Shown piece after piece: positions 1 to 7,394 of a stretch of DNA of 64,000 bases. The stretch lies in assembly GCF_031843945.1 (NCBI RefSeq), contig NZ_JAVTJJ010000001.1:1123652-1187651 (forward strand), written 5' to 3'. Each line of letters opens with the position of its first letter. Within the stretch, counting starts at the first letter, position 1. Origin of the DNA: Paracidovorax sp031843945 (GTDB lineage: Bacteria; Pseudomonadota; Gammaproteobacteria; Burkholderiales; Burkholderiaceae_C). The notes beneath the pieces were generated by a model that was not told where the DNA came from, searched no databases, and saw only the letters and a list, made by a program, of their open reading frames with translations. Position numbers and translations under genes: made by a program.

Positions 1-11
1 CGAATGCCAGC

Positions 12-1208
12 GTGTGGAACTCCACACCCGCCACCACCGTGGCCGACCTGCCGCCCGCAGCACCGGCTGCACCCGCCTCTGCCTCGGCATCTGACGCCTA
101 CGTCGACCCGTGGGCCGCATCGACCTCGGCCGGCGGCGCCAGCAACGACTGGTTGAGCCTGCCCACCGACGCCATGGCGGCGACCGGCTCCGACCCGTCC
201 GCCGCAACCGGCGGCCTGCATCTGAGCCAGCTGTGGGACGGCTCTTTGCCCGTGGAAGCGTGGATCAACCAGGGCCTGGGCTGGGCTGTGGAGCACCTGC
301 GCCCGTTCTTTCAAACCGTGCGCGCGCCCATCGACGGCACGCTGCGCTGGGTGGAAGGACTGCTGACCAGCCTGCCCACGCTGGCGATGATTGCGCTCGT
401 CGGCCTGCTGGCCTGGCAGTTCGCCGGCCGTGCGCTGGCCGTGGGCACCGTGGTGTCGCTGCTGCTGGTCGCCATGCTCGGCATCTGGCCCGAGGCCATG
501 GTCACGCTGTCGCTGGTGCTCACCTCGCTGGCGTTCTGCGTGTTGATCGGGCTGCCGCTGGGCATTTTTCTGGCCAGCAGCGACCGGGCGCAGCGCGTCA
601 TGCGGCCGCTGCTCGACGCGATGCAGACCACGCCGGCTTTCGTCTACCTGGTGCCGGTGGTGATGCTGTTCGGCATCGGCAACGTGCCGGGCGTGGTGGT
701 CACCATCGTGTTCGCGCTGCCGCCGCTGGTGCGGCTGACCAACCTGGGCCTGCGCCAGGTGCGGCCCGATTTGATCGAAGCCTCGCGCGCCTATGGCGCG
801 TCGCCGTTGCAGATGCTTTTGAAGGTGCAACTGCCGCTGGCCATGCCGTCCATCATGGCCGGCATCAACCAGGCGCTGATGCTGTCGCTGTCGATGGTGG
901 TGATCGCCTCGATGATCGCCGTGGGCGGCCTGGGCCAGATGGTGCTGCGCGGCATCGGCCGCCTGGACATGGGCCTGGCCACCGTGGGCGGCTTGGGGAT
1001 CGTGCTGCTGGCCATCACGCTGGACCGCATCACGCAGTCGCTGGGCCAGCCGCGCCGCGGCGTACGCCACTGGTGGCAGACCGGCCCGGCCGGATTCGTG
1101 GGCCGGCTGCTGCCCGCACGCGATGGCGCAGCGCGCCGCACGCCCGCTGCGGACGAAGCAGCCGCCGTCCCTGCGGCTCCTTCCGTGCTTGCCGGCGCTG
1201 CGCGCTAA
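12..1208 (+). CDS. proW: Glycine betaine/proline ABC transporter permease (ProW-like), 5' end uncertain
   Basis: Inner-membrane permease of a ProU-type osmoprotectant importer. After a Pro/Ala-rich N-terminal stretch and a soluble segment, several hydrophobic helices follow. The ABC-permease EAA loop is visible as EASRAYGASPLQMLLKVQLP, which contacts the ATPase. The first usable codon here is a GTG at position 12, but the frame is already open at the window edge, so the true start probably lies upstream and the gene may be cut. At 398 residues it is somewhat longer than E. coli ProW, mostly from the low-complexity N-terminus. The ATPase gene proV would be expected just left of the window; proX follows 44 bp downstream, consistent with a proVWX operon. 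Confidence 0.88.
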   Translation: MWNSTPATTVADLPPAAPAAPASASASDAYVDPWAASTSAGGASNDWLSLPTDAMAATGSDPSAATGGLHLSQLWDGSLPVEAWINQGLGWAVEHLRPFFQTVRAPIDGTLRWVEGLLTSLPTLAMIALVGLLAWQFAGRALAVGTVVSLLLVAMLGIWPEAMVTLSLVLTSLAFCVLIGLPLGIFLASSDRAQRVMRPLLDAMQTTPAFVYLVPVVMLFGIGNVPGVVVTIVFALPPLVRLTNLGLRQVRPDLIEASRAYGASPLQMLLKVQLPLAMPSIMAGINQALMLSLSMVVIASMIAVGGLGQMVLRGIGRLDMGLATVGGLGIVLLAITLDRITQSLGQPRRGVRHWWQTGPAGFVGRLLPARDGAARRTPAADEAAAVPAAPSVLAGAAR

Positions 1209-1252
1209 GTGCATCGGCAGACCTCCACCCCATGACAAGGAACATTGACCTG

Positions 1253-2290
1253 ATGCACCAAGACACTCATCGCATGCGCTCGCTGGGCCGCAATCTGCTG
1301 GCCCGCAGCGCGATGGCCTTCACCCTGGCGCTGGGCCTGGGCAGCGCCGCCCACGCGCAAGACCTGCCCGGCCAAGGCATCACCGTGCAGCCGCTGCAGA
1401 GCTCGCTGGCTGAAGAAACCTTTCAGACCGTGCTGGTCAACCGCGGCCTGGAACGGCTGGGCTACACCGTGCAGCCGATCCGCGAGATCGAATACGCCAC
1501 CGCGCACGTCGCCATCGCCAACGGCGACGCGACCTTCATGGCCAACCACTGGGATCCGCTGCAGGCCGACTTCTACAAGAACGCCGGCGGCGACGCCAAG
1601 CTGTGGCGCAAGGGCTTTTATTCCAGCAACGCGGTGCAGGGCTACCTGATCGACCGAAAGACGGCCGAGGCGCACCACATCACGCGCATCGATCAGTTGA
1701 AAGACCCGAAGATCGCGCGCCTCTTCGACACCAACGGCGACGGCCGCGCCGACATGACGGGCTGCACGCCCGGCTGGGGCTGTGAAGGCGTGATCGAGCA
1801 CCAGCTGACCGCCTTCGGCCTGCGCGACACCGTCACGCACGTGCAGGGTAGCTACGCCGCGCTGATGGCCGAAACCATCGAACGCTTCAAGCAGGGCCAG
1901 CCCATCCTGTACTACACCTGGACGCCCTACTGGGTCAGCAGCGTGCTGCGCCCGGGCCAGGACGTGGTGTGGCTGCAGGTGCCGCGCTCGGCGTTGCCGG
2001 GCGACCAGTCGGGCGTCGACACGCAGCTGCCCAACGGCAAGAACTACGGCTTCATTCCGAACCACCAGCGCATCGTGGCAAACAAGCAGTTCATCGCCGC
2101 CAACCCCGCCGCGGCCCGGCTCTTCGAGCTGATGCAGCTGCCGGTGGCCGACATCAACGCGCAGAACCTGGCCATGCGCGCCGGCCAGAACAAGCCAGCC
2201 GACGTGGAGCGCCATGCCGACGGCTGGATCCGTGCGCACCAGCGCACCTTTGACGGCTGGATCCAGCAGGCGCTGGCGGCGGCGAAGTAG
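1253..2290 (+). CDS. proX: Periplasmic glycine betaine/proline-binding protein (ProX-like)
   Basis: Substrate-binding subunit of the ProU importer. The chosen ATG at 1253 has an AAGGA-like ribosome site about 10 bases upstream and gives a basic N-terminus, a hydrophobic core (residues about 15-30) and a cleavage site near AHAQ. ATGs at 1232 and 1274 are alternatives and would not change the mature protein. The mature part has typical ProX features, including the cysteine-containing TGCTPGWGCEG stretch and aromatic residues (YYTWTPYW) of the kind that form the cation-pi cage for betaine. It directly follows proW on the same strand. A double-palindrome repeat begins about 20 bp after the stop codon. 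Confidence 0.9.
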   Translation: MHQDTHRMRSLGRNLLARSAMAFTLALGLGSAAHAQDLPGQGITVQPLQSSLAEETFQTVLVNRGLERLGYTVQPIREIEYATAHVAIANGDATFMANHWDPLQADFYKNAGGDAKLWRKGFYSSNAVQGYLIDRKTAEAHHITRIDQLKDPKIARLFDTNGDGRADMTGCTPGWGCEGVIEHQLTAFGLRDTVTHVQGSYAALMAETIERFKQGQPILYYTWTPYWVSSVLRPGQDVVWLQVPRSALPGDQSGVDTQLPNGKNYGFIPNHQRIVANKQFIAANPAAARLFELMQLPVADINAQNLAMRAGQNKPADVERHADGWIRAHQRTFDGWIQQALAAAK

Positions 2291-2310
2291 GCGCGGTAGC
2301 AATGCCTGGG

Positions 2311-2380
2311 GGCCGATTTCAAGCCAAATCGGCCGCTAGCGCTTGACTGGCAAGCGCATATAGCTATGAAAGTAATAGCT
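2311..2380 (+). repeat. Double-palindrome intergenic repeat, copy R1
   Basis: Copy in the orientation GGCC/AGCGCTT first. It contains a GGCCGATTT...AAATCGGCC arm pair, then AGCGCTT(N6)AAGCGC, then TAGCTAT(N6)ATAGCT. It lies about 20 bp behind the proX stop and ahead of the small secreted-protein gene. Confidence 0.75.
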
Positions 2381-2476
2381 GATGCTGGCGGCAACAGATG
2401 GGCGCACGCTCCGATATTTCTCCTGAATTGGCATGCACAGTGCGGCCCACACCACACAGCACAAGGAGGAAAGTCG

Positions 2477-2815
2477 ATGTCCCATCATGGCCCCACTGCA
2501 AGCAAGGCGGCGCCGCCTTTGACCACCTTTCACATCACCCTGGCCGCCCTCTGGCTGGGCTTCTCGCTCATCGCCCTTGCGACGTCCAGGGCCATGGCGC
2601 AGCCGCAGCACCCTTCTGAAGGCCGCCGCGGCCCGCCGCCGGAGGCCTTCACCGCGTGCGAAGGCAAGGCCGAAGGCGCCACCGTCGACGTGCGCCTGCC
2701 GGACGGCAAGTCCCGGCCTGCCACCTGCGTGCCCACCGCCAGCGGCCGACTCGCCGCACGGCCGGCCGGCGGACCGCCACCTGGCGAGCCCGGCCTGCGC
2801 CCGCCAGCGCAGTGA
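2477..2815 (+). CDS. Small secreted protein of unknown function
   Basis: A 112-residue protein with an N-terminal hydrophobic segment (about residues 18-38) ending at AMAQ, so probably exported. The mature part is short, with a central ACEGKAEG motif and a second Cys about 24 residues later that could form a disulfide, followed by a Pro/Gly/Ala-rich tail. A strong AAGGAGGA ribosome site at 2463-2470 fixes the ATG at 2477. Small proteins of this kind sit beside BaeS/QseC-like kinases in other beta- and gammaproteobacteria; the kinase gene starts about 100 bp downstream here. A role as a periplasmic modulator or target of that system is inference only. Confidence 0.65.
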   Translation: MSHHGPTASKAAPPLTTFHITLAALWLGFSLIALATSRAMAQPQHPSEGRRGPPPEAFTACEGKAEGATVDVRLPDGKSRPATCVPTASGRLAARPAGGPPPGEPGLRPPAQ

Positions 2816-2918
2816 TCGCAGGCAAAGGCCTGCACGGCGCCGGCCGGCCTGCCGCGGTCGGCGCAGCCGGCGCGGCATGGCAAGCTATGCCCATGTTTTT
2901 CTTGCCCAACCTTCTTTC

Positions 2919-4562
2919 ATGCGACACCTGACGCTGCAACGCAAGGCGTTTCTGGCGCTGTCCGCGCTCATGGCCGTCATGCTGCTGATGTTCGTCGGCC
3001 TATCACGCCTGGGGCTACAGCGCGGCATGGGGCCTTACGTCGCCGAGATCGAGCTGGCCCGCATGGACTGGTTCGCGGTGCGCCTGCAGCGCCTGCACGC
3101 CCAGCACGGCGGCTGGCAGACGCTGCGCGCCGAGCCCGACCTGTGGCTGGATCTGCGGCGCCCTGAAATGCCCAACACGCCGGTCTTCGGCCCCGGCCCG
3201 GCGCCCTCCACAGCGCCGCCAGCCATCACCCCGCCGCTGCTGGATGACTGGCTGGTCGAGCCACGCCACCCAGGCGGCATGGGCCTGCGGCCGCCGCCTT
3301 ACGGCGCGGCACCGCCTGCCTGGGCATCGGGCGATGGCACCTCCGCCAGCCGCTCCGGGCCGCAACAGACGCCACAAGGGTCATCCGGCGCACCACCCCC
3401 GCCCTTTTCCGACGGCTTGTCGCAACGCCTGGGCCTGCTGGACAACGACCGCAACCTCATCGCCGGCAGCGCCCCGCAAGCCGGCCATGCGCGCACAGTG
3501 CTGCGCAACGCTGAGGGCCGCCCGATCGGCCAGCTGGTGCTTTCCCCACCGCTGGTGCTCGAGCGTGAAGCTGACCAGGCCTTTCTGGGCCAGCAACTCG
3601 TCTTCGTGGTGTGGACCGGCGCGGCCGGCCTGGCCTTTGCGCTGGTGCTGTCGTGGTGGCTGGGCCGGCGCTGGCTGGCGCCGGTGGGCGCGCTGGTGGC
3701 GGCCGCACGCAGCATTGCGGCTGGCCGGCTCGACACGCGCGTGCCCACCCAAACCAGCCATGAAGGCGGCCACGAACTGGCACGGCTGGTGGACACCTTC
3801 AATCACATGGCCGAACAACTGGCCAGCATGGAAGCCTCGCGGCGCCAATGGATCGGCGACGTGGCGCATGAATTGCGCACCCCGCTGGCGGCCATGCGCG
3901 CCGAGATCGAGGCCGTGCAGGACGGTGTGCGCCAATTCGACGACACCACCGCGCTTCGCCTGCACCGGCAGGTCATGCGCCTGACGCACCTGGTGGGCGA
4001 CCTGCGCGCCAGCCTGGATGAAGGCGGCAGCGGCCAGCCCGCCGCCATGGATCCGGTGCACCCGCTGCCGCTGCTGGCCGAGGCCATCACGTCGATGCAA
4101 CCCCGCTTTGAGCAGGCCGGCGTTGCCCTGCACGCCGCCGGCCTGCCTGCGCAACTCACGGGCAACGGAAGCCAGCCGCTGGTGCGCGGCGACGCCCAGC
4201 AGTTGCACCGCGTGTTCCTGAATCTGCTGGAAAACAGCCTGCGCTACACCGACAGCGGCGGCCGCCTGGAAGTCAGCGCGACGGTCGAACGCGGTGACAA
4301 CGCACGCCCCGTGCTGTCGCTGCGCTTTGACGACACCGCCCCCGGCGTGCCGGCGCCCGAGCTGCCACGCATCTTCGAGCGCCTCTACCGCGCAGAAGCC
4401 TCACGCACCCGCACCAATGGCGATCGCGGCGGCTCGGGCCTGGGTCTGGCCATTTGCCGCGCCATCGTGCAGGCCCACGGCGGCCATATCGGCGCCGAGG
4501 CGTCGCCCCTGGGCGGCCTGCGCGTTCACCTCACATTGCCCCTGCTGGAGAGAGCCCCATGA
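2919..4562 (+). CDS. Sensor histidine kinase, BaeS-like
   Basis: Inner-membrane sensor kinase of about 547 residues. Start at the ATG giving MRHLTLQRK, followed directly by the first membrane helix (about residues 9-27). The periplasmic loop carries a long Pro/Gly/Ala-rich low-complexity stretch (about residues 90-165), unusual for a BaeS sensor region. A second helix, a HAMP domain (IAAGRLDTRVP), the phospho-acceptor box HELRTPLAAMRAE, the N box NLLENSLRYTD and the G box GGSGLGLAICRAI follow. The stop overlaps the start of the response-regulator gene (ATGA), so the pair is translationally coupled. Alternative in-frame ATG at 2877. Confidence 0.88.
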   Translation: MRHLTLQRKAFLALSALMAVMLLMFVGLSRLGLQRGMGPYVAEIELARMDWFAVRLQRLHAQHGGWQTLRAEPDLWLDLRRPEMPNTPVFGPGPAPSTAPPAITPPLLDDWLVEPRHPGGMGLRPPPYGAAPPAWASGDGTSASRSGPQQTPQGSSGAPPPPFSDGLSQRLGLLDNDRNLIAGSAPQAGHARTVLRNAEGRPIGQLVLSPPLVLEREADQAFLGQQLVFVVWTGAAGLAFALVLSWWLGRRWLAPVGALVAAARSIAAGRLDTRVPTQTSHEGGHELARLVDTFNHMAEQLASMEASRRQWIGDVAHELRTPLAAMRAEIEAVQDGVRQFDDTTALRLHRQVMRLTHLVGDLRASLDEGGSGQPAAMDPVHPLPLLAEAITSMQPRFEQAGVALHAAGLPAQLTGNGSQPLVRGDAQQLHRVFLNLLENSLRYTDSGGRLEVSATVERGDNARPVLSLRFDDTAPGVPAPELPRIFERLYRAEASRTRTNGDRGGSGLGLAICRAIVQAHGGHIGAEASPLGGLRVHLTLPLLERAP

Positions 4563-5299
4563 CGAGTACGAGCAGCCCCGCCCGCATTCTGGTGGTCGAA
4601 GACGACCACGACATCGCCGCCGTGCTGATGGACTACCTGCGCCACGCCGGGTACGACGCCGAGCACATCGCCGACGGCACTGCCGCCGTGGCCCGCCTGA
4701 CCCAGCCCGCCACCGGCCGCCCGCCCGACCTGACGCTGCTGGACGTGATGCTGCCTGGCACCGACGGGCTGACCGTGCTGCGCGAGGCCCGCCGCCACAC
4801 GCAGGCGCCCATCATCTTGCTGACCGCCCGGGTGGAAGAGGTCGACCGGCTGATCGGCCTGGAACTGGGCGCGGACGACTACATCTGCAAGCCCTTTTCG
4901 CCCCGCGAAGTGCTGGCGCGCATCAAGACCGTGCTGCGGCGCATCACCCCGACCGCGCCCGAAGTGGCCCGCCAAAGCACGCTGACGCTGGACGAAGTGC
5001 AGTGGCAGGCCAGCATCCGCGGCGAGCCGGTGCCGTTGACGCTGCGCGAATTCCGCCTGCTGCAGGCACTGGTGCGGCAGAGCGGGCGCATCTTCTCGCG
5101 CTCGCAGCTGCTGGACCTGGCCTACGACGACACGCTGGACGTGAACGAGCGCGCCATCGACAGCCACATCAAGAACCTGCGCCGCAAACTCAAGGCCGCC
5201 GATGGCCGCGACCACGACTGGATCCGCTCCGTCTATGGCGTGGGTTTCGCGTTCGAGCCGCCGCCGCAAGAGGAAGATGAGGTATCGCCCGGGGCATGA
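4559..5299 (+). CDS. OmpR-family response regulator, BaeR-like
   Basis: DNA-binding response regulator of 246 residues. The receiver domain has the acidic pair (VVEDDHD), phospho-acceptor Asp in LLDVMLPGTDG and the conserved Lys in CKPFSPRE; a winged-helix output domain follows (TLREFRLLQALV, INLRRKL-like recognition region, VYGVGFAF at the end). It starts inside the last codons of the kinase gene. Its 3' end overlaps by 67 bp the 3' end of the GlxA-type regulator on the opposite strand. Envelope-stress or efflux control is the usual role of this subfamily; the local target is not evident. Confidence 0.9.
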   Translation: MTSTSSPARILVVEDDHDIAAVLMDYLRHAGYDAEHIADGTAAVARLTQPATGRPPDLTLLDVMLPGTDGLTVLREARRHTQAPIILLTARVEEVDRLIGLELGADDYICKPFSPREVLARIKTVLRRITPTAPEVARQSTLTLDEVQWQASIRGEPVPLTLREFRLLQALVRQSGRIFSRSQLLDLAYDDTLDVNERAIDSHIKNLRRKLKAADGRDHDWIRSVYGVGFAFEPPPQEEDEVSPGA

Positions 5300-6300
5300 G
5301 ATACAGCCTGGCTCGCAAGCGATGGCCCCTTGTCACGACGGCCAAAGCTCTTTCGGTACTGACTCGGACTCACGCCCACGATGCGTTGGAATTGCTGCCG
5401 GAAGTTCGCGGCAGAGCCCAGGCCCACCTCGCCAACGATCTGCTCTACAGACAGGTCACCGCGCTCCAGCAGTTCCTGCGCGCGCTGCACCCGCACCCGA
5501 ATCAACCACTGCGCCGGCGATTCTCCAAACTGTTCGCTGAACCGCCGGTGCAGGGTTCGGGTACTGCTGCAAGCCTGTTGCGCCAGCGATGCGAGTGTCA
5601 GCGGTTGATGCAGGTGGGCCAGGGCCCAGGTGACCAGCGGCTGGAGGGTTCTGTCGGAAGCCTGCAGTGACGGGGGAATGAACTGCGCCTGCCCGCCTTC
5701 GCGCTGCAGCGGCACCACGGACAGCCGCGCCACATGCGCTGCGACGGCTGCGCCGAAGTCCGCGCGGATCATGTGCAAGCAGAGGTCTATGCCCGCTGCC
5801 GCGCCTGCTGAGGTGAGAACCTGGCCGTTGTCCACGAAGAGCACCGCGGGGTCCACCTTGATGGCGGGGTAGCGCTGGGCCAGTTCGGGCGCGGCCAGCC
5901 AGTGGGTGGTCGCACGCAAGCCATCCAGCAGTCCCGCCTCGGCCAAGACAAAGGCTCCCGAACAAATGGAGGCGATTCGTGCGCCTCTGGCAACGGCCTG
6001 GCGCAGCGCACCCACCACCGCCGGTGTCAGCGGCGGCTGGGGCAGCAGGATGCCGGGCACGACGATGGTGTCAGCGGTTTCCAGCGGAGCCAGGCCATGT
6101 TTGATGCGTATGGCGAAGGGTCCGGCATCCAGCTCGTCCTGCTCCGCACATACCGCCACCTGGTAGCAGGGCTGGCCAGATGCGCTCGTCGCGTAGCGGA
6201 AGGATTCGCAGGCTGTGGCCAGGTCGAATGGCAACACACCCGGTAGAGCGAGGCAGGCCACTCGATGGGGCTGAAAAGAGGGGGATCGGACTGATTTCAT
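5233..6300 (-). CDS. GlxA-family AraC-type transcriptional regulator
   Basis: About 355 residues with an N-terminal DJ-1/PfpI (class I amidotransferase-like) domain containing the nucleophile-elbow-like ASICSGAFVLAEAGLL, followed by a C-terminal AraC double helix-turn-helix (LASLAQQACSSTRTLHRRF and GSAANFRQQFQRIVGVSPSQYRK). The listed start is an ATG giving MKSVRSPSF; an in-frame ATG at 6327 is possible, and neither has a clear ribosome site. Divergent to the DUF3817 gene at 6428, which is a reasonable regulatory target. The Ser/Gly-rich tail is encoded antisense to the end of the baeR-like gene. Confidence 0.85.
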   Translation of the reverse strand: MKSVRSPSFQPHRVACLALPGVLPFDLATACESFRYATSASGQPCYQVAVCAEQDELDAGPFAIRIKHGLAPLETADTIVVPGILLPQPPLTPAVVGALRQAVARGARIASICSGAFVLAEAGLLDGLRATTHWLAAPELAQRYPAIKVDPAVLFVDNGQVLTSAGAAAGIDLCLHMIRADFGAAVAAHVARLSVVPLQREGGQAQFIPPSLQASDRTLQPLVTWALAHLHQPLTLASLAQQACSSTRTLHRRFSEQFGESPAQWLIRVRVQRAQELLERGDLSVEQIVGEVGLGSAANFRQQFQRIVGVSPSQYRKSFGRRDKGPSLASQAVSHAPGDTSSSSCGGGSNAKPTP

Positions 6301-6427
6301 GGGGGACTTGTCGCAGTGAAATGCCATTGCTGCGTCTCTGGGATGCTGGGATGTGGTGGCTTAAAACAGTCGAATACTGGCATTCGTGCCACTGTCTCAC
6401 TGTACGGGTTTTGAGAAGAATCGGGGC

Positions 6428-6754
6428 ATGCCCCTTCATCACACTGACCACCGAGCCATTGGCTCCGCACTTCGACCCACTCCTCGCCTGGCACCACTGC
6501 GGTTTTTTTGCCTGGTGGAGGCTGCCACCTTGCTGGTATTGGTTCTTGTCGCCGTGCCGCTGAAATACCTGGCGGGTTACCCGCTGGCCGTGTCGCTGAT
6601 GGGGCCCATCCATGGGTTCGCGTTCATCGCTTTCGGATGGGTCGTGGTGCAGGCTGCAGTGGGGGGAGACATCTCCTGGCGGCAAGGAGCGAAGCTGATG
6701 CTCGCTGCCAGCCTGCCCTTGGGCGGTATCTACAGTTGGTGGGCGCTGCGATGA
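6428..6754 (+). CDS. DUF3817 family membrane protein
   Basis: Small inner-membrane protein of 108 residues with about three hydrophobic segments. The conserved signature of the family is visible: FCLVEAATLL, then VPLKYLAGYP and PIHGFAFIAF. Function of the family is unknown. The ATG at 6428 is preferred because family members begin just ahead of the first helix; an upstream ATG at 6386 is in frame. Its stop overlaps the start of the next gene (ATGA), indicating co-expression. Divergent from the GlxA-type regulator. Confidence 0.75.
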   Translation: MPLHHTDHRAIGSALRPTPRLAPLRFFCLVEAATLLVLVLVAVPLKYLAGYPLAVSLMGPIHGFAFIAFGWVVVQAAVGGDISWRQGAKLMLAASLPLGGIYSWWALR

Positions 6755-7173
6755 TGTACTTGTGGATCAAGAGCCTGCACCTGGGCGCCGTGCTTCTCTT
6801 CACCGGCGGGCTCGTGCTGCTGGCCGTGGTCACCTCTGGCTGGACACTGGCAGGCGGCGTGCTGCTGCCGCATGAGAAGCGCATCGGGAATGCGGTGCTG
6901 CACTGGGACCGCTGGGTCACCGTGCCGGCCATGGCGGTGGTCTGGGCGCTGGGCCTGGGCCTGGCCGTATGGGGAGGCTGGATGGGACAGGGCTGGCTCC
7001 TGAGCAAGATGGCCTTGGTCGTGGCGCTGTCCGCACTGCACGGCGTCCTCTCGACTACGTTGCGGCGCATGGAAAGTGCGACTGCCCGCAAGTCAGCATG
7101 GATTCGGTACTGCCCGGTTGCAGTGGCTGCTTGTCTGGGGGCGATTGCGGTGTTGGTCACGGTCAAGCCGTAG
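6751..7173 (+). CDS. CopD/HemJ-like integral membrane protein
   Basis: A 140-residue, four-helix membrane protein. It begins with MMYLWIKSLHLGAVLLFTGG, where an early His sits in the first helix, and later has WLLSKMALVVALSALHGVL, which matches the W-x-K...L-x-x-x-H pattern of the CopD/HemJ superfamily. These proteins are linked to copper handling or to the protoporphyrinogen oxidase step of heme synthesis; which applies here cannot be decided by eye. Translationally coupled to the DUF3817 gene upstream. Confidence 0.6.
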   Translation: MMYLWIKSLHLGAVLLFTGGLVLLAVVTSGWTLAGGVLLPHEKRIGNAVLHWDRWVTVPAMAVVWALGLGLAVWGGWMGQGWLLSKMALVVALSALHGVLSTTLRRMESATARKSAWIRYCPVAVAACLGAIAVLVTVKP

Positions 7174-7346
7174 CAGCAAAGCGGCCGGCACTGGGCAGCC
7201 CCAACCCGGCGTTCGGTCGAGCATTCAGGGCAGTCCAGGGTCCTTTCGCCCTTGGCATTCACCAGTGCCATGCACGCTCCAAGGCACCGAATATGGAAGG
7301 CCGTTTGTATCGTCAGCCTTGATTTACACATCGTAAATTATTGAAT

Positions 7347-7365
7347 GCGATTTGTTATCATTTGC
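7347..7365 (+). promoter_or_regulatory. Possible Fur box upstream of TonB receptor gene
   Basis: The AT-rich stretch around GTTATCATTTGC, 30 bp ahead of the receptor start, resembles one and a half Fur half-sites (right half good, left half poor). It lies in an otherwise gene-free 220 bp region. Position and gene function support it more than the match itself. Confidence 0.4.
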
Positions 7366-7394
7366 ATCCTTCGGTTTTTTACAGGATTGCTTTG

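Noticed and set aside
110..1231. Extension of the proX frame upstream through proW
   Set aside because: It is the out-of-frame shadow of proW; ProX begins at its signal peptide near 1253.
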